A stretch of 64,000 bases of DNA from an uncultured Lachnospiraceae bacterium (GTDB taxonomy: Bacteria > Bacillota > Clostridia > Lachnospirales > Lachnospiraceae). The position numbers and the translations under genes are program-made. Positions within the stretch are counted from its first letter, which is position 1. Every line of letters begins with the position of its first letter. The stretch lies in the NCBI GenBank assembly GCA_910583965.1, contig CAJUAE010000005.1, positions 1 through 64,000 of the forward strand, written 5' to 3'. This document shows positions 8,659 through 17,428 of this stretch, in pieces. Below the pieces are notes generated by a model. The model was not told the origin of the DNA. It saw only the letters and a list, made by a program, of their open reading frames with translations, and searched no databases.

Positions 8659-9378
8659 ATGTACAAAAATAATAGAATTTTGGCAGTAATAACAGCAAGA
8701 AATGGCTCTAAAGGGCTTCCAGGGAAAAACATAAAAGTATTAGGAGGAAAGCCCCTTATAGGTTGGACGATAGAACAGGTAAAGAATAGTCAATTGATTG
8801 ATCATTTAGTTGTTTCAACTGATGGTAGAGAAATCGCTGAAATAAGTGAGCAATATGGAGTAAAAGTTCCATCACTTAGACCTTCTTGCTTAGCAGCCGA
8901 TGAGACATCATCGATGGATGTATTGGAATATGTAATAAATGATGAAGAAAAATTAGAACGGAAATACGATTATGTTATGTTGTTAGAGCCAACATCTCCA
9001 CTTCGGAAGAAAGATGATTTAGATAATATTATCAGACTTGCTGTTGATAATCCAGAGAGAGATGGCGTAATTTCAGTTGGTCAGATACAGTTGGAACATC
9101 CAATAATTGCTAAAAAGATATCTCAAAATGGAGTGATAGTACCATATATTTCTGAACTAAATATGGTGGCATATCAGCGTCAATTACATGATGAAGCTTT
9201 ATTTCCTTATGGAGTAGGATATTTAATTAAAATTTCGGTTTTTAAGAAGGAGCATCAAATTTATACATCAAATGTATTGCCATATTTTATAGAGAGATGG
9301 CAGAACTATGAGATAGACGATATATATGACTTTAAATGTGTAGAAACAATTATGCATATGGAGGAAGATAAGTTGTGA
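8659..9378 (+). CDS. neuA: CMP-nonulosonate cytidylyltransferase (NeuA/LegF/PtmB type)
   Basis: 240 residues from the ATG at 8659, preceded by GAAAGGTG. An upstream in-frame ATG at 8635 lies in the tail of the pseudogene. ITARNGSKGLPGKNI (about 9-23) is the CTP-binding P-loop of CMP-sialic-type synthetases. LLEPTSPLR (about 111-119) is the second family signature. It activates the NeuB product as a CMP sugar for transfer. It overlaps the next gene by four bases (GTGA). Confidence 0.9.
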   Translation: MYKNNRILAVITARNGSKGLPGKNIKVLGGKPLIGWTIEQVKNSQLIDHLVVSTDGREIAEISEQYGVKVPSLRPSCLAADETSSMDVLEYVINDEEKLERKYDYVMLLEPTSPLRKKDDLDNIIRLAVDNPERDGVISVGQIQLEHPIIAKKISQNGVIVPYISELNMVAYQRQLHDEALFPYGVGYLIKISVFKKEHQIYTSNVLPYFIERWQNYEIDDIYDFKCVETIMHMEEDKL

Positions 9379-10376
9379 AAAAGTTTTTAGTGATTGGATT
9401 GGGTTCCATGGGAAAGCGACGAGTGAGATGTTTACTGGCGTTAGGAGTATTGAGCGAAGATATTTATGGAATGGATAGAAGAGAAGACAGATGTATTGAA
9501 GCTAAGAAGAAATATGGTATTAATATAATTGATAATGAGAATGAAATGAATTTTTCCGAAACAGAGGCAATTATTGTGTCGTTGCCACCAGATAAACATT
9601 TTGAAGGAGTTAGAACAGCCTTTAAGTATAGAAAACCTGTTTTTATTGAGGCGAGTGTAATTTTGGAAGATGTTAAAAAGATTAAAAGGAATAACAAGGA
9701 TGGTATATTTATAGCACCTTCATGTACGTTTATATTTCATCCAGTAATTAAAAAAATTAAGGAAATAATAGAATCAGGAGAATATGGAAAGGTAAGCAAT
9801 TTTTCTTATCACAGTGGTCAATATCTTCCTGATTGGCATCCATGGGAAAATGTAAATGAATTTTATGTTAGTAATAGGATTACAGGTGGAGCAAGGGAAA
9901 TCGTTCCATATGAATTGACATGGATAGTAGATATATTAGGTATTCCAAATGAGATAAAAGGATATTTTAGAAAAACAGTAAATGTAGGTTGTGACATTGA
10001 AGACAGTTATGTATGTTCATTAGATTATGGAAATATAGTGGGGAGTTTATTGGTAGATGTTGTTGGACGAAATGCTTTGAGAAATTTAGTAATAAACTTT
10101 GAAAATGCGCAGTTACAGTGGCGTAGTGATATAGAAAGTTTTGAAGTTTATGAAGTTCATACAGATAAATGGAAAGCTATTGAGATAAAAGATATGATAC
10201 ATGAAAAAGGATATAACAAAAATATTAATGAAAATATGTATATAGATGAGATAGATGCCTTCTTGAAAGGAATACACGAATCAAATTTTTATCCAAATAC
10301 ACTTGAAAGAGATATTAAAGTATTGGAACTACTTAATTGTATAGAAGATTCAGATGGTGGGTTTAGTAGAAATTAA
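9375..10376 (+). CDS. Gfo/Idh/MocA-family oxidoreductase (second paralogue)
   Basis: 333 residues, starting at a GTG that overlaps the neuA stop. It has GLGSMGKRR (8-16) and GQYLPDWHPWEN (about 149-160), shared almost word for word with the protein at 5625-6608. The EKP lysine is again missing (E92-A-S). The two proteins probably act on related substrates or together as a mixed oligomer; both ideas are inference. PtmF-like oxidoreductases occur in legionaminate loci of campylobacters, and the context is similar here. Confidence 0.8.
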   Translation: MKKFLVIGLGSMGKRRVRCLLALGVLSEDIYGMDRREDRCIEAKKKYGINIIDNENEMNFSETEAIIVSLPPDKHFEGVRTAFKYRKPVFIEASVILEDVKKIKRNNKDGIFIAPSCTFIFHPVIKKIKEIIESGEYGKVSNFSYHSGQYLPDWHPWENVNEFYVSNRITGGAREIVPYELTWIVDILGIPNEIKGYFRKTVNVGCDIEDSYVCSLDYGNIVGSLLVDVVGRNALRNLVINFENAQLQWRSDIESFEVYEVHTDKWKAIEIKDMIHEKGYNKNINENMYIDEIDAFLKGIHESNFYPNTLERDIKVLELLNCIEDSDGGFSRN

Positions 10377-10700
10377 ATATATAGGAAAAGTATTGCGTTA
10401 TGAAGATATTTATAGGTAAGACAATAAGACTGACCACTTTTGTGTGTAAATTTAGTCGAATAAAAAACTAGGTTGTTTTTTGCTATTTAATCTAGATAAA
10501 TTATAATTAAAATTTTGCTATTTTCTGAAAAAATTATTTCTAAGTTTATAATTTCTAAGAAGATATTTGTAACTCATTGTATAGTAAATAGTAATTATAT
10601 TATTGTTAATTGTATTAAAGAATGACAAAATAGGCAATTTTGATAAGTTTGTAAATGATAAAAATATGTACAAATAGTGTTTACAGTGGAGGAAGCGCTA
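10377..10700 (+). other. Intergenic stretch, no gene seen
   Basis: Very AT-rich with stops in every frame. No strong hairpin, promoter pair or recognisable gene remnant was found. The ribosome binding site GGAGG at 10688-10692 belongs to the next gene. Confidence 0.5.
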
Positions 10701-11291
10701 ATGATAGAAAATAAGAGTAAAAGTTTTTTTGGCAACGATGAAATTGTTTTTAAAGAGTTTATAGATAATGATAAAGATTTTATAACGTATTTAACATGGT
10801 TAAGAAATATAAGAGTCATAGAAATGATTGGGAGGCAAGAATACCTATTAACAATGGACATGGATCAAATAAAAGCGTATGTTAAAAAATTAAATGTGAG
10901 TTCTAATGATAGTTTTTTTAAAGTTTTTTATATGGAAAAGTTTATAGGAACATTTAAGGTTGGCCATATAGATTGGAGGTTAAAAAGTGCAGATCTAGGA
11001 ATAATGATTGGAGATTTAAAGTTTCAAAAAAAAAGATTGTCTCCTAAGATTATGTTGTTGGGAATTGAGTATTCATTTGATGTTTTAGGATTAAGAAGAT
11101 TAACAGGCGGATGTTATGCTGAAAATTTAGCAATGTGTAAATGTTTTGAAGCATGTGGTTTTAAATTGGAGGGAAGAGAACGAGAAGCAGTTACTTTAGG
11201 GGATAAATATACAGACCATATGTTATATGGATTATTAAAGAAGGATATAGTAAATGTCAATTATAATGGAGGAAAAAATGAAAATTTGTAA
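10701..11291 (+). CDS. GNAT-family N-acetyltransferase
   Basis: 196 residues from the ATG at 10701, eight bases after GGAGG. The frame also opens at a GTG at 10677, which has no site. The RimJ/RimL-like GNAT fold is visible: an early RxxR-type loop (TWLRNIRVIEMIG), the mid-protein GTFKVGHIDWRLKSADLGIMIGD strands, and the closing AENLAMCKCFEACGFKLEGR with the FExCGF acceptor-side motif. In this locus it may acetylate an amino group of the nonulosonic acid precursor (compare PseH). That role rests on context only. The next gene starts inside its end. Confidence 0.8.
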   Translation: MIENKSKSFFGNDEIVFKEFIDNDKDFITYLTWLRNIRVIEMIGRQEYLLTMDMDQIKAYVKKLNVSSNDSFFKVFYMEKFIGTFKVGHIDWRLKSADLGIMIGDLKFQKKRLSPKIMLLGIEYSFDVLGLRRLTGGCYAENLAMCKCFEACGFKLEGREREAVTLGDKYTDHMLYGLLKKDIVNVNYNGGKNENL

Positions 11292-12381
11292 GAAATGTAT
11301 TATGCTTGATACTCGACCACGTTTACAATTTAATAAAAATGGTATTTGTGCAGCATGTGAATGGAGTGATATTAAGAAAAACTATATTAATTGGGAAGAA
11401 CGCTATAAAGAGTTAGAGGACTTATGTAATACGATTCGAGGAAAACAACGATACGATTGTATTGTTCCAGTTAGTGGCGGAAAAGATTCAACATATGTTG
11501 CTGATAAAATGAAAAATGAGTTTGGATTAAACATACTAACAGTTACAATAACTCCACCTTTAGAAACAGAACTTATTCAGAAAAATTTAGAAAAATTTTT
11601 AGAGTATGGTTATGACAATATTAAAGTTACCCCTAATCCTCAAATTTCTCAAGAAATTAATAAAAAAGCGTTTATTGAGCAGGGAAGACCAATACTTAGC
11701 TTTACATCATGTGTAAATTCTGTCATGTTTCAATTTGCAGTAGATTTTAAAATTCCATTGATTATGTTTGGTGAAGAAGGAGAAACCGAATATGGTGGCT
11801 CAACAGAAATGAGATATACACCATATTATGATACAGACTATGCAATAAAGGTTTATATGGAAGGAAATAATCCAATAAATCTTTTAGCGGGAAAATATTC
11901 AGAAAGAGAGATGAGTCTTTGGAAGTTTCCGTCTAAAAATAAAATACAAGAAACAAAATTAAAAGTTGGACACTGGTCTTATTATGAAAATTGGGATACA
12001 TATGTACATTATGAATTTGCAAGGGATTATTATGAAATGAAAATTCCTAAAGAAAGAAATACTGGAACATATACTAATTATGGTCAATTTGATACACCTT
12101 TATATGAACTCCATACATATATGATGTATCTTAAGTTTGGTTTTGGTCGTGGGCTTCAAGATGCTTGTATTGATATAAGATCCGGAAGACTATCACGTCA
12201 AGATGCTGTTAAAATAGTGAATAAATATGATGGTGAATATCCTGAAAAGAATATTTCACTATTTCTTGATTACTTTAAGATGAGTAAAGAAGAGTTTGAT
12301 GCAGTTCTTGACAGACACGCCAATAAGGTGTTATTTGAGAAGGTTAATGGGATTTGGAAACCAACATTCACAATTAAGTAA
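11278..12381 (+). CDS. N-acetyl sugar amidotransferase (WbpG/PtmG-like)
   Basis: 367 residues from the ATG at 11278, with GGAGG at 11268-11272. It has two N-terminal Cys pairs (C4, C7, C24, C27) that look like a zinc site, and a PP-loop ATPase motif SGGKDST at 66-72. This is the layout of WbpG, PseA and PtmG, which use ammonia from a partner (HisH/HisF-like) to make an acetamidino group on a sugar. No HisH or HisF partner is in the window. An acetamidino-modified nonulosonic acid is therefore possible if the partners lie elsewhere. It overlaps the GNAT gene by 14 bases. Confidence 0.87.
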   Translation: MKICKKCIMLDTRPRLQFNKNGICAACEWSDIKKNYINWEERYKELEDLCNTIRGKQRYDCIVPVSGGKDSTYVADKMKNEFGLNILTVTITPPLETELIQKNLEKFLEYGYDNIKVTPNPQISQEINKKAFIEQGRPILSFTSCVNSVMFQFAVDFKIPLIMFGEEGETEYGGSTEMRYTPYYDTDYAIKVYMEGNNPINLLAGKYSEREMSLWKFPSKNKIQETKLKVGHWSYYENWDTYVHYEFARDYYEMKIPKERNTGTYTNYGQFDTPLYELHTYMMYLKFGFGRGLQDACIDIRSGRLSRQDAVKIVNKYDGEYPEKNISLFLDYFKMSKEEFDAVLDRHANKVLFEKVNGIWKPTFTIK

Positions 12382-13057
12382 TTAAATTAATAATATCATT
12401 TTATAACTTTTGTAGTTTTTAATCAAATATAGTTAAAATTTTTGACAATATTAACTTTCTTAATTTAAAAAAACGAATTTTGTTATAGACAAAGTACAAA
12501 GTTGTTAATTAAGGTTTTCATAGCTATAATTCGTTATACAACATTGTGAATTATCAGGTGTTTTCTGACATAGATTATTTATTAAATTTCCTAAATTAAC
12601 AATATTGGGTATAATATTTAACACACAAAATAGTCGAAATCATGGTCAAAGTTTATAAAATATATTTAGGTAAACACTATTTTATAATTTTTTATGAGGA
12701 TGATTCAATTATTGGTAATATTGTTTTGTTATAGTATTAAATATTTGATACATAAAATATTACTTATTTTAGGAATTAAATCTCGAAACATAGAAGAATT
12801 AGTATAGCCACTTGATGCTTCTTAATTTGGGATGATTCGCACAAATTTATTAAAAGGTGTAAACTAGTATTGATGAAAAAATTCAACTAAATTTAATATT
12901 AGTTGGAGAAGACTTGTACTTCTATAAGTGGTGAAAATGATACAATTTTGTTCTAGTGAGAGTGAGTTGGTTTTATATCAATGTAACTAACTCGCACGTC
13001 GCAGTAAGAATTTCAATAACATTCTTGAATGATCGTACAAGGTGGAGGAATAAAAAT
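12382..13057 (+). other. AT-rich intergenic stretch with one tiny open frame
   Basis: Stops occur in every frame. A 30-codon frame at 12642-12734 (MVKVYKIYLGKHYFIIFYED...) has no ribosome binding site and may be debris. TTGACA at 12442-12447 has no convincing -10 element. I see no RNA gene. The composition is among the most AT-rich in the window, which fits an acquired or decaying segment. Confidence 0.5.
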
Positions 13058-14185
13058 ATGGAGTTGTCTACAATAGAGCAGCAAAGTTTAAATTATCTTT
13101 TTGAGACAGATAATTTATGTATGGTTGATGATACAATATATTTTTCTGCTAAAAATTATGATGCATTAGTTATGATAGATCTTAAAACACATATTGCGAC
13201 GATAGAAAAATGTTTTTTGGATAAATATAATACATCATATTGTGCACATTCAAAAATTATACACTATAATCATAATATTTTTTGCATTCCAAGATATAGT
13301 CGAGATATTATAAAGTATGATTTATTTACAAAACAGACATCTAAAATTAAAATACCAAATATAAAATCCAACAAAAGTATATTTAATGAAGCTGTTCAGA
13401 TAGATAACAGAATAATTTGCTTTCCAGAGTTTTATGAAGGAATTGTAATTATAGATATGAATAGTAATGAAATATCAGCTATTAAAGAATTAAAAAATGA
13501 TATGCCTAATAAATATTTATTTGTGTCTAATGCAGTTAAAAGTGGAGACGAGTTTTTGATTCCTTTTTATAATAAAAATAAAATATTAAAGTTTAATACA
13601 ATACATAATGAAATATGTGAAATAGATTTACAAGCGAATTCATGTGGATTCACAAGTATTATATGCTTAAAAGATAAGATATATTTGATGGGAACAAATG
13701 GAGTTTTGTATATTTATAGTAACAAAGAAGAATTAATTGCAGTACAAGAGAATTTAAATGGGATTCTATATATGATAGATAATTCTATTTGGCTAGTTGA
13801 TACAATAAATAATAACATATATATAATGGATTTTCTAAAATTAAGGATGGAACAATATATAGTTAATGATAATTATACAGAAATTATAAATAATAGTAAA
13901 TGGATTAAAAGTGAGTTGATTGATGGTTTTATTTATATTTTGCTTAAAAGAGAAAATTTAGAAATGGGTATACTTGTATGTAATTTGAAAGAAGTATATT
14001 ATATTCCAATATATGTTGATATATTATGTGAAGATTTATATAAAAATAAATTCTTTTTTGAGGAACACTTTGAAGTTTCATTACTAGTATTTAAAAATAT
14101 TTTAAGTAAAACAATTAGTGTGGAGAATAAAGCAAGTAATATCGGAGCAAAAATATTTATTACAACAAAAGGAATTAATAAATGA
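13058..14185 (+). CDS. Beta-propeller-like protein of unknown function
   Basis: 375 residues from the ATG at 13058, nine bases after GGAGG (13044-13048). The frame continues upstream but without a site. The protein is a chain of short beta-rich repeats of the kind seen in propellers: DTIYFSAKNYDALVMIDL, NIFCIPRYSRDIIKYDL, DEFLIPFYNKNKILKFN, DKIYLMGTNGVLYIY and NSIWLVDTINNNIYIMD. No signal peptide or membrane segment is visible. It overlaps the next gene by ATGA, so the two products probably act together. I do not recognise a named family. Propellers in such loci may bind glycans or proteins. Confidence 0.65.
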   Translation: MELSTIEQQSLNYLFETDNLCMVDDTIYFSAKNYDALVMIDLKTHIATIEKCFLDKYNTSYCAHSKIIHYNHNIFCIPRYSRDIIKYDLFTKQTSKIKIPNIKSNKSIFNEAVQIDNRIICFPEFYEGIVIIDMNSNEISAIKELKNDMPNKYLFVSNAVKSGDEFLIPFYNKNKILKFNTIHNEICEIDLQANSCGFTSIICLKDKIYLMGTNGVLYIYSNKEELIAVQENLNGILYMIDNSIWLVDTINNNIYIMDFLKLRMEQYIVNDNYTEIINNSKWIKSELIDGFIYILLKRENLEMGILVCNLKEVYYIPIYVDILCEDLYKNKFFFEEHFEVSLLVFKNILSKTISVENKASNIGAKIFITTKGINK

Positions 14186-15438
14186 AAAGAATACTATTTT
14201 TATATAATAATTATGAGAGAGAATATACAAATATTGAGTTAATATGTCATGAATTAAAAAATAAAAATGTAAAAGTGTTTGTAGAGGGAATTATAGATAA
14301 AAATTTAGTGAAGAAATTATTTTATATAAAACCCCATATTGTTTTTACATTTCCAATTACAACACAAAATCAAATATACATATATGAGATATTAAAAGTG
14401 TGTTTTCATTCAATAATTATTACATTTACTACTGAAGGATTACTCGATTACCATGATAAAGACATTGTGAAAACATGGGTTGGTTTTTATGATTATTCAC
14501 CAACCCTTATAGACTATCATGCTTATTGGGGGAGACTGGCAGCAAAGTATATAGGGCAGGAACTATTTAAACAAGATAAAATATTAGGAAAATATCAGAT
14601 TAAAGTTTTTGGAAATCCAATGTATGAAAAAGTAAATAAAGAAAATAAATATACAACAATAATTAAAGATGATATAAGAGAGAAAGTCTTGATCTTAACA
14701 GGATTCAGCATTACTTTGTATAGTAAACAGGATTTAATAAATGCACAAGATGTGGTTAAAATCGAGGGAAAAAGTAAGAAAGAAATTTTGGAGGATAAGG
14801 TATTTAAAAAAACTTGTGAAAGAATTGAGGAAGAAAAAATATATTGTCAAAAATATATTTATCAGATCATTAATGCTGCTTACGAAAATCCGAATATTCT
14901 TTTCATAGTGAAGTTACATCCTCAAGAAATATTAATTAAAAAAAGTCGTTCTAAAAAAATAGAATATTTGGATAAGTTAAAGAACATAGACAATATTTAT
15001 ATAATAGATAAGAGTATACCAATTGGGGTATTACTTCCATATTGCGGACTTTTAGTCCACTATGGATCGACATCAGATCTTGAGTCGTATATATATAAAG
15101 TGCCTACATTAAAATTAGAATTAAATAATGTAAGTAATAAATATGCAGTAGAAGCAAATAGACTGACACAATCTACTTTTTATGCAGACATAGATGATGA
15201 GAGTGCTATTTCAAAGTGTGTTATGGAATTGAAAAAAAAGGGTAATTTATTTAAAGAAAATACTATTACACAACAACAATTATATGACTATATGAACTAT
15301 ATAGATGAGTATAGTTACAAACCATCAAGGAAAATAGCAGATTTTCTTTGTGGAAAGCTGAAATATAATAAACCCAAAATTAATATTAAAGAATTGTATA
15401 AAATGATAAATTTTATGATTAAGAATTATATAAGTTGA
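14182..15438 (+). CDS. Surface-carbohydrate biosynthesis protein, GT-B-like
   Basis: 418 residues, joined to the previous gene by ATGA. The layout resembles 'surface carbohydrate biosynthesis' proteins with a GT-B-like fold. An N-terminal Rossmann-type half (RILFLYNNYEREYTNIELI) comes first. A C-terminal half follows with ILFIVKLHPQE (about 237-247) and GLLVHYGSTSDLESYIYKVP (about 290-310), the conserved donor-site region of CDP-glycerol-transferase-like and capsule proteins. It may transfer a sugar or a sugar phosphate. The exact class is uncertain. Confidence 0.6.
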   Translation: MKRILFLYNNYEREYTNIELICHELKNKNVKVFVEGIIDKNLVKKLFYIKPHIVFTFPITTQNQIYIYEILKVCFHSIIITFTTEGLLDYHDKDIVKTWVGFYDYSPTLIDYHAYWGRLAAKYIGQELFKQDKILGKYQIKVFGNPMYEKVNKENKYTTIIKDDIREKVLILTGFSITLYSKQDLINAQDVVKIEGKSKKEILEDKVFKKTCERIEEEKIYCQKYIYQIINAAYENPNILFIVKLHPQEILIKKSRSKKIEYLDKLKNIDNIYIIDKSIPIGVLLPYCGLLVHYGSTSDLESYIYKVPTLKLELNNVSNKYAVEANRLTQSTFYADIDDESAISKCVMELKKKGNLFKENTITQQQLYDYMNYIDEYSYKPSRKIADFLCGKLKYNKPKINIKELYKMINFMIKNYIS

Positions 15439-15480
15439 ACGAATAATACACAAAATTGATTAAAAATAAAAGAGAAATAG

Positions 15481-16277
15481 TTGTATAAAGACATTAATAA
15501 ATCGGAAAAGAATGCATCGAAAAAATGGATTGAGATTTTAGGAAATTTATTATTATTTCTTTTGGTGATGTAGGAATACAAGTAAAAGCTATATTAATGA
15601 TATGTGTGGAATATTTGAAGAATACATATTCGATAATATTCGTGAAAATATAATTTTACAATTAATTAAGGAACTGGTTTTGTGATGAAATAAGTTACGA
15701 AAATTATTGTGTGATATTGTATATAGATGTATAAATCTATGGAAATTTAAGAAAAATTTTCGGAAGATTGTATATGCAAAATTTATAGAAATGATACGAG
15801 GCATTATACAAAAATCGGAAAATATAAATATAAAGAAATATGGCAAAATCATATTTACATAGAATGTATTGGAGCATTTTGTAGCTTTGTATCAGGTGTT
15901 AACATTCCAGGAAAACATGAGATGATACCCATTCAATGCTTATTGATGGATGTTAAACTGAAGAGTTTATAAAATATAGTGAGTTTAAAAATTCAGAATG
16001 GTATTTTGAAGAAGTACAGTCTAAGAAATAATACATTATAGAAAAGTTAAAAGTACAAATTAGAAATGGTATTTGGTTTGGGAAAAATGTATTAGTGACT
16101 AATTATGCTATTGTGGTAGGTGTTCCTGCAAGGATAGTTAAATACAGATATTTACCAAGAGAAATTGAGCAATTAAATAAAATTGCGTGATGGGATTGGG
16201 CAGACGAAATTATAAAAGAAAGATATGAAGATTTTTATCTGCCAATTTTTACATTTTTAGATGAGTATGAACAGTGA
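15481..16277 (+). pseudogene. Decayed Rossmann-module plus CatB-like O-acetyltransferase
   Basis: No intact frame exists, but pieces in shifting frames line up with one protein. Near 15545-15665 KFIIISFGDVGIQVKAIL and then NDMCGIFEEYIFDN match the Rossmann-like module common in this locus. Around 15810-15960 come KYGK, IECIGAFCSFVSGVNIPG and the coil of a left-handed beta-helix. Near 16060-16277 NGIWFGKNVLVTN, VVGVPARIVKYRY and WDWADEIIKERYEDFYLPIF close the gene like CatB/virginiamycin-type xenobiotic acetyltransferases. Several frameshifts and in-frame stops are needed to join them. It therefore looks like a module-acyltransferase fusion now dead. Confidence 0.75.
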
Positions 16278-16321
16278 GTGATTTTATACAATAATGATAT
16301 GCGATAGGAATAGGTGCGATA

Positions 16322-17422
16322 ATGATAAAAGTGCTAGTAATATTTGGAACACGACCAGAGGCTGTTAAAATGTGTCCAGTAGTGAAAGAACTTAAACGGC
16401 ATAGTGAAATAGATGTTATTGTCTGTACAACTGGTCAGCATAGGGAAATGTTGATTCCAATATTGGAATTGTTTCAAATAGTCCCGCAATACGACTTTCA
16501 TATAATGAAAGAAAACCAGACTTTATTTGATGTAACTGAAGCTGTGCTGACAAAGACTAGAGAAGTCCTGTTTCATGAGATGCCAACAACTGTCTTGGTA
16601 CACGGAGATACGACGTCAGCATTTGCAGCAGCAATGGCATGTTATTATATGCATATTCCAATATGCCATGTAGAGGCAGGACTGAGAACCTACAATCCGT
16701 ATTCGCCATATCCAGAGGAGTTTAATAGACAGGCAATTGATTCTATTACAGATATATTTTTTGCCCCAACAAAGAATGCAAAAGAAAATTTGCTCAGAGA
16801 AGGAAAAAAAGCAGAAGATATCTATGTGACAGGGAATACAGTTATTGATGCGTTGCAAACAACCATACAATCTGAATATTCGCATGAAGTACTCAAATGG
16901 GCAGAAAATAGCAGATTGATTTTAGTTACGGCACATAGAAGAGAGAACATTGGGACTTCAATGCGTGATATTTTTGAAGCAATCAATGAAATTGTAGATA
17001 AATTTGAGGATATTAAAGTAGTCTATCCAGTACATTTAAATCCTAAAGTACAAGAAATTGCGAAAGAAATGTTTGACAAGATGGACAGGATAAAATTAAT
17101 AAAACCACTAGGCGTGATTGATTTTCATAATATAATGAACAATGCATATTTAATTATAACAGACAGTGGAGGAATTCAGGAAGAAGCCCCATCATTAGGG
17201 AAACCTGTACTGGTAACACGCAATACTACAGAGCGTCCAGAGGGATTGATAGCGGGAACTGTTAAGTTAGTTGGTACAAAAAAAGAGAGTATAAAAGAAG
17301 GAATAAAAGAACTTCTGTCCAACAAAGAGATATATCAAAAAATGGTCAAAGCTCAAAGTCCTTATGGAGATGGACGAGCGTCTGAAAGAATAGTACAAAT
17401 ATTATTAAAAAGATGGAGGTAA
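16322..17422 (+). CDS. wecB: UDP-N-acetylglucosamine 2-epimerase, non-hydrolysing
   Basis: 366 residues, the usual length for WecB/MnaA. IFGTRPEAVKMCPVV (about 6-20), VHGDTTSAFAAA, HVEAGLRTYNPYSPYPEE and DSGGIQEEAPSLGKPVL (about 281-297) are the family signatures. It interconverts UDP-GlcNAc and UDP-ManNAc in the cytoplasm. With the dehydrogenase at 18602 it supplies UDP-ManNAcA, so ManNAc or ManNAcA is expected in the glycan. It opens the large assembly cluster, and the following gene starts 6 bases after it. Confidence 0.95.
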   Translation: MIKVLVIFGTRPEAVKMCPVVKELKRHSEIDVIVCTTGQHREMLIPILELFQIVPQYDFHIMKENQTLFDVTEAVLTKTREVLFHEMPTTVLVHGDTTSAFAAAMACYYMHIPICHVEAGLRTYNPYSPYPEEFNRQAIDSITDIFFAPTKNAKENLLREGKKAEDIYVTGNTVIDALQTTIQSEYSHEVLKWAENSRLILVTAHRRENIGTSMRDIFEAINEIVDKFEDIKVVYPVHLNPKVQEIAKEMFDKMDRIKLIKPLGVIDFHNIMNNAYLIITDSGGIQEEAPSLGKPVLVTRNTTERPEGLIAGTVKLVGTKKESIKEGIKELLSNKEIYQKMVKAQSPYGDGRASERIVQILLKRWR

Positions 17423-17428
17423 GGATTA

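Noticed and set aside
12642..12734. 30-codon open frame as a small gene
   Set aside because: No ribosome binding site, no recognisable product, and surrounded by AT-rich sequence full of stops.
15589..15852. Minus-strand open frame of 87 codons
   Set aside because: It is antisense to the decayed module-acetyltransferase remnant, has biased residues (Ile, Phe, Ser, Asn) and no ribosome site.
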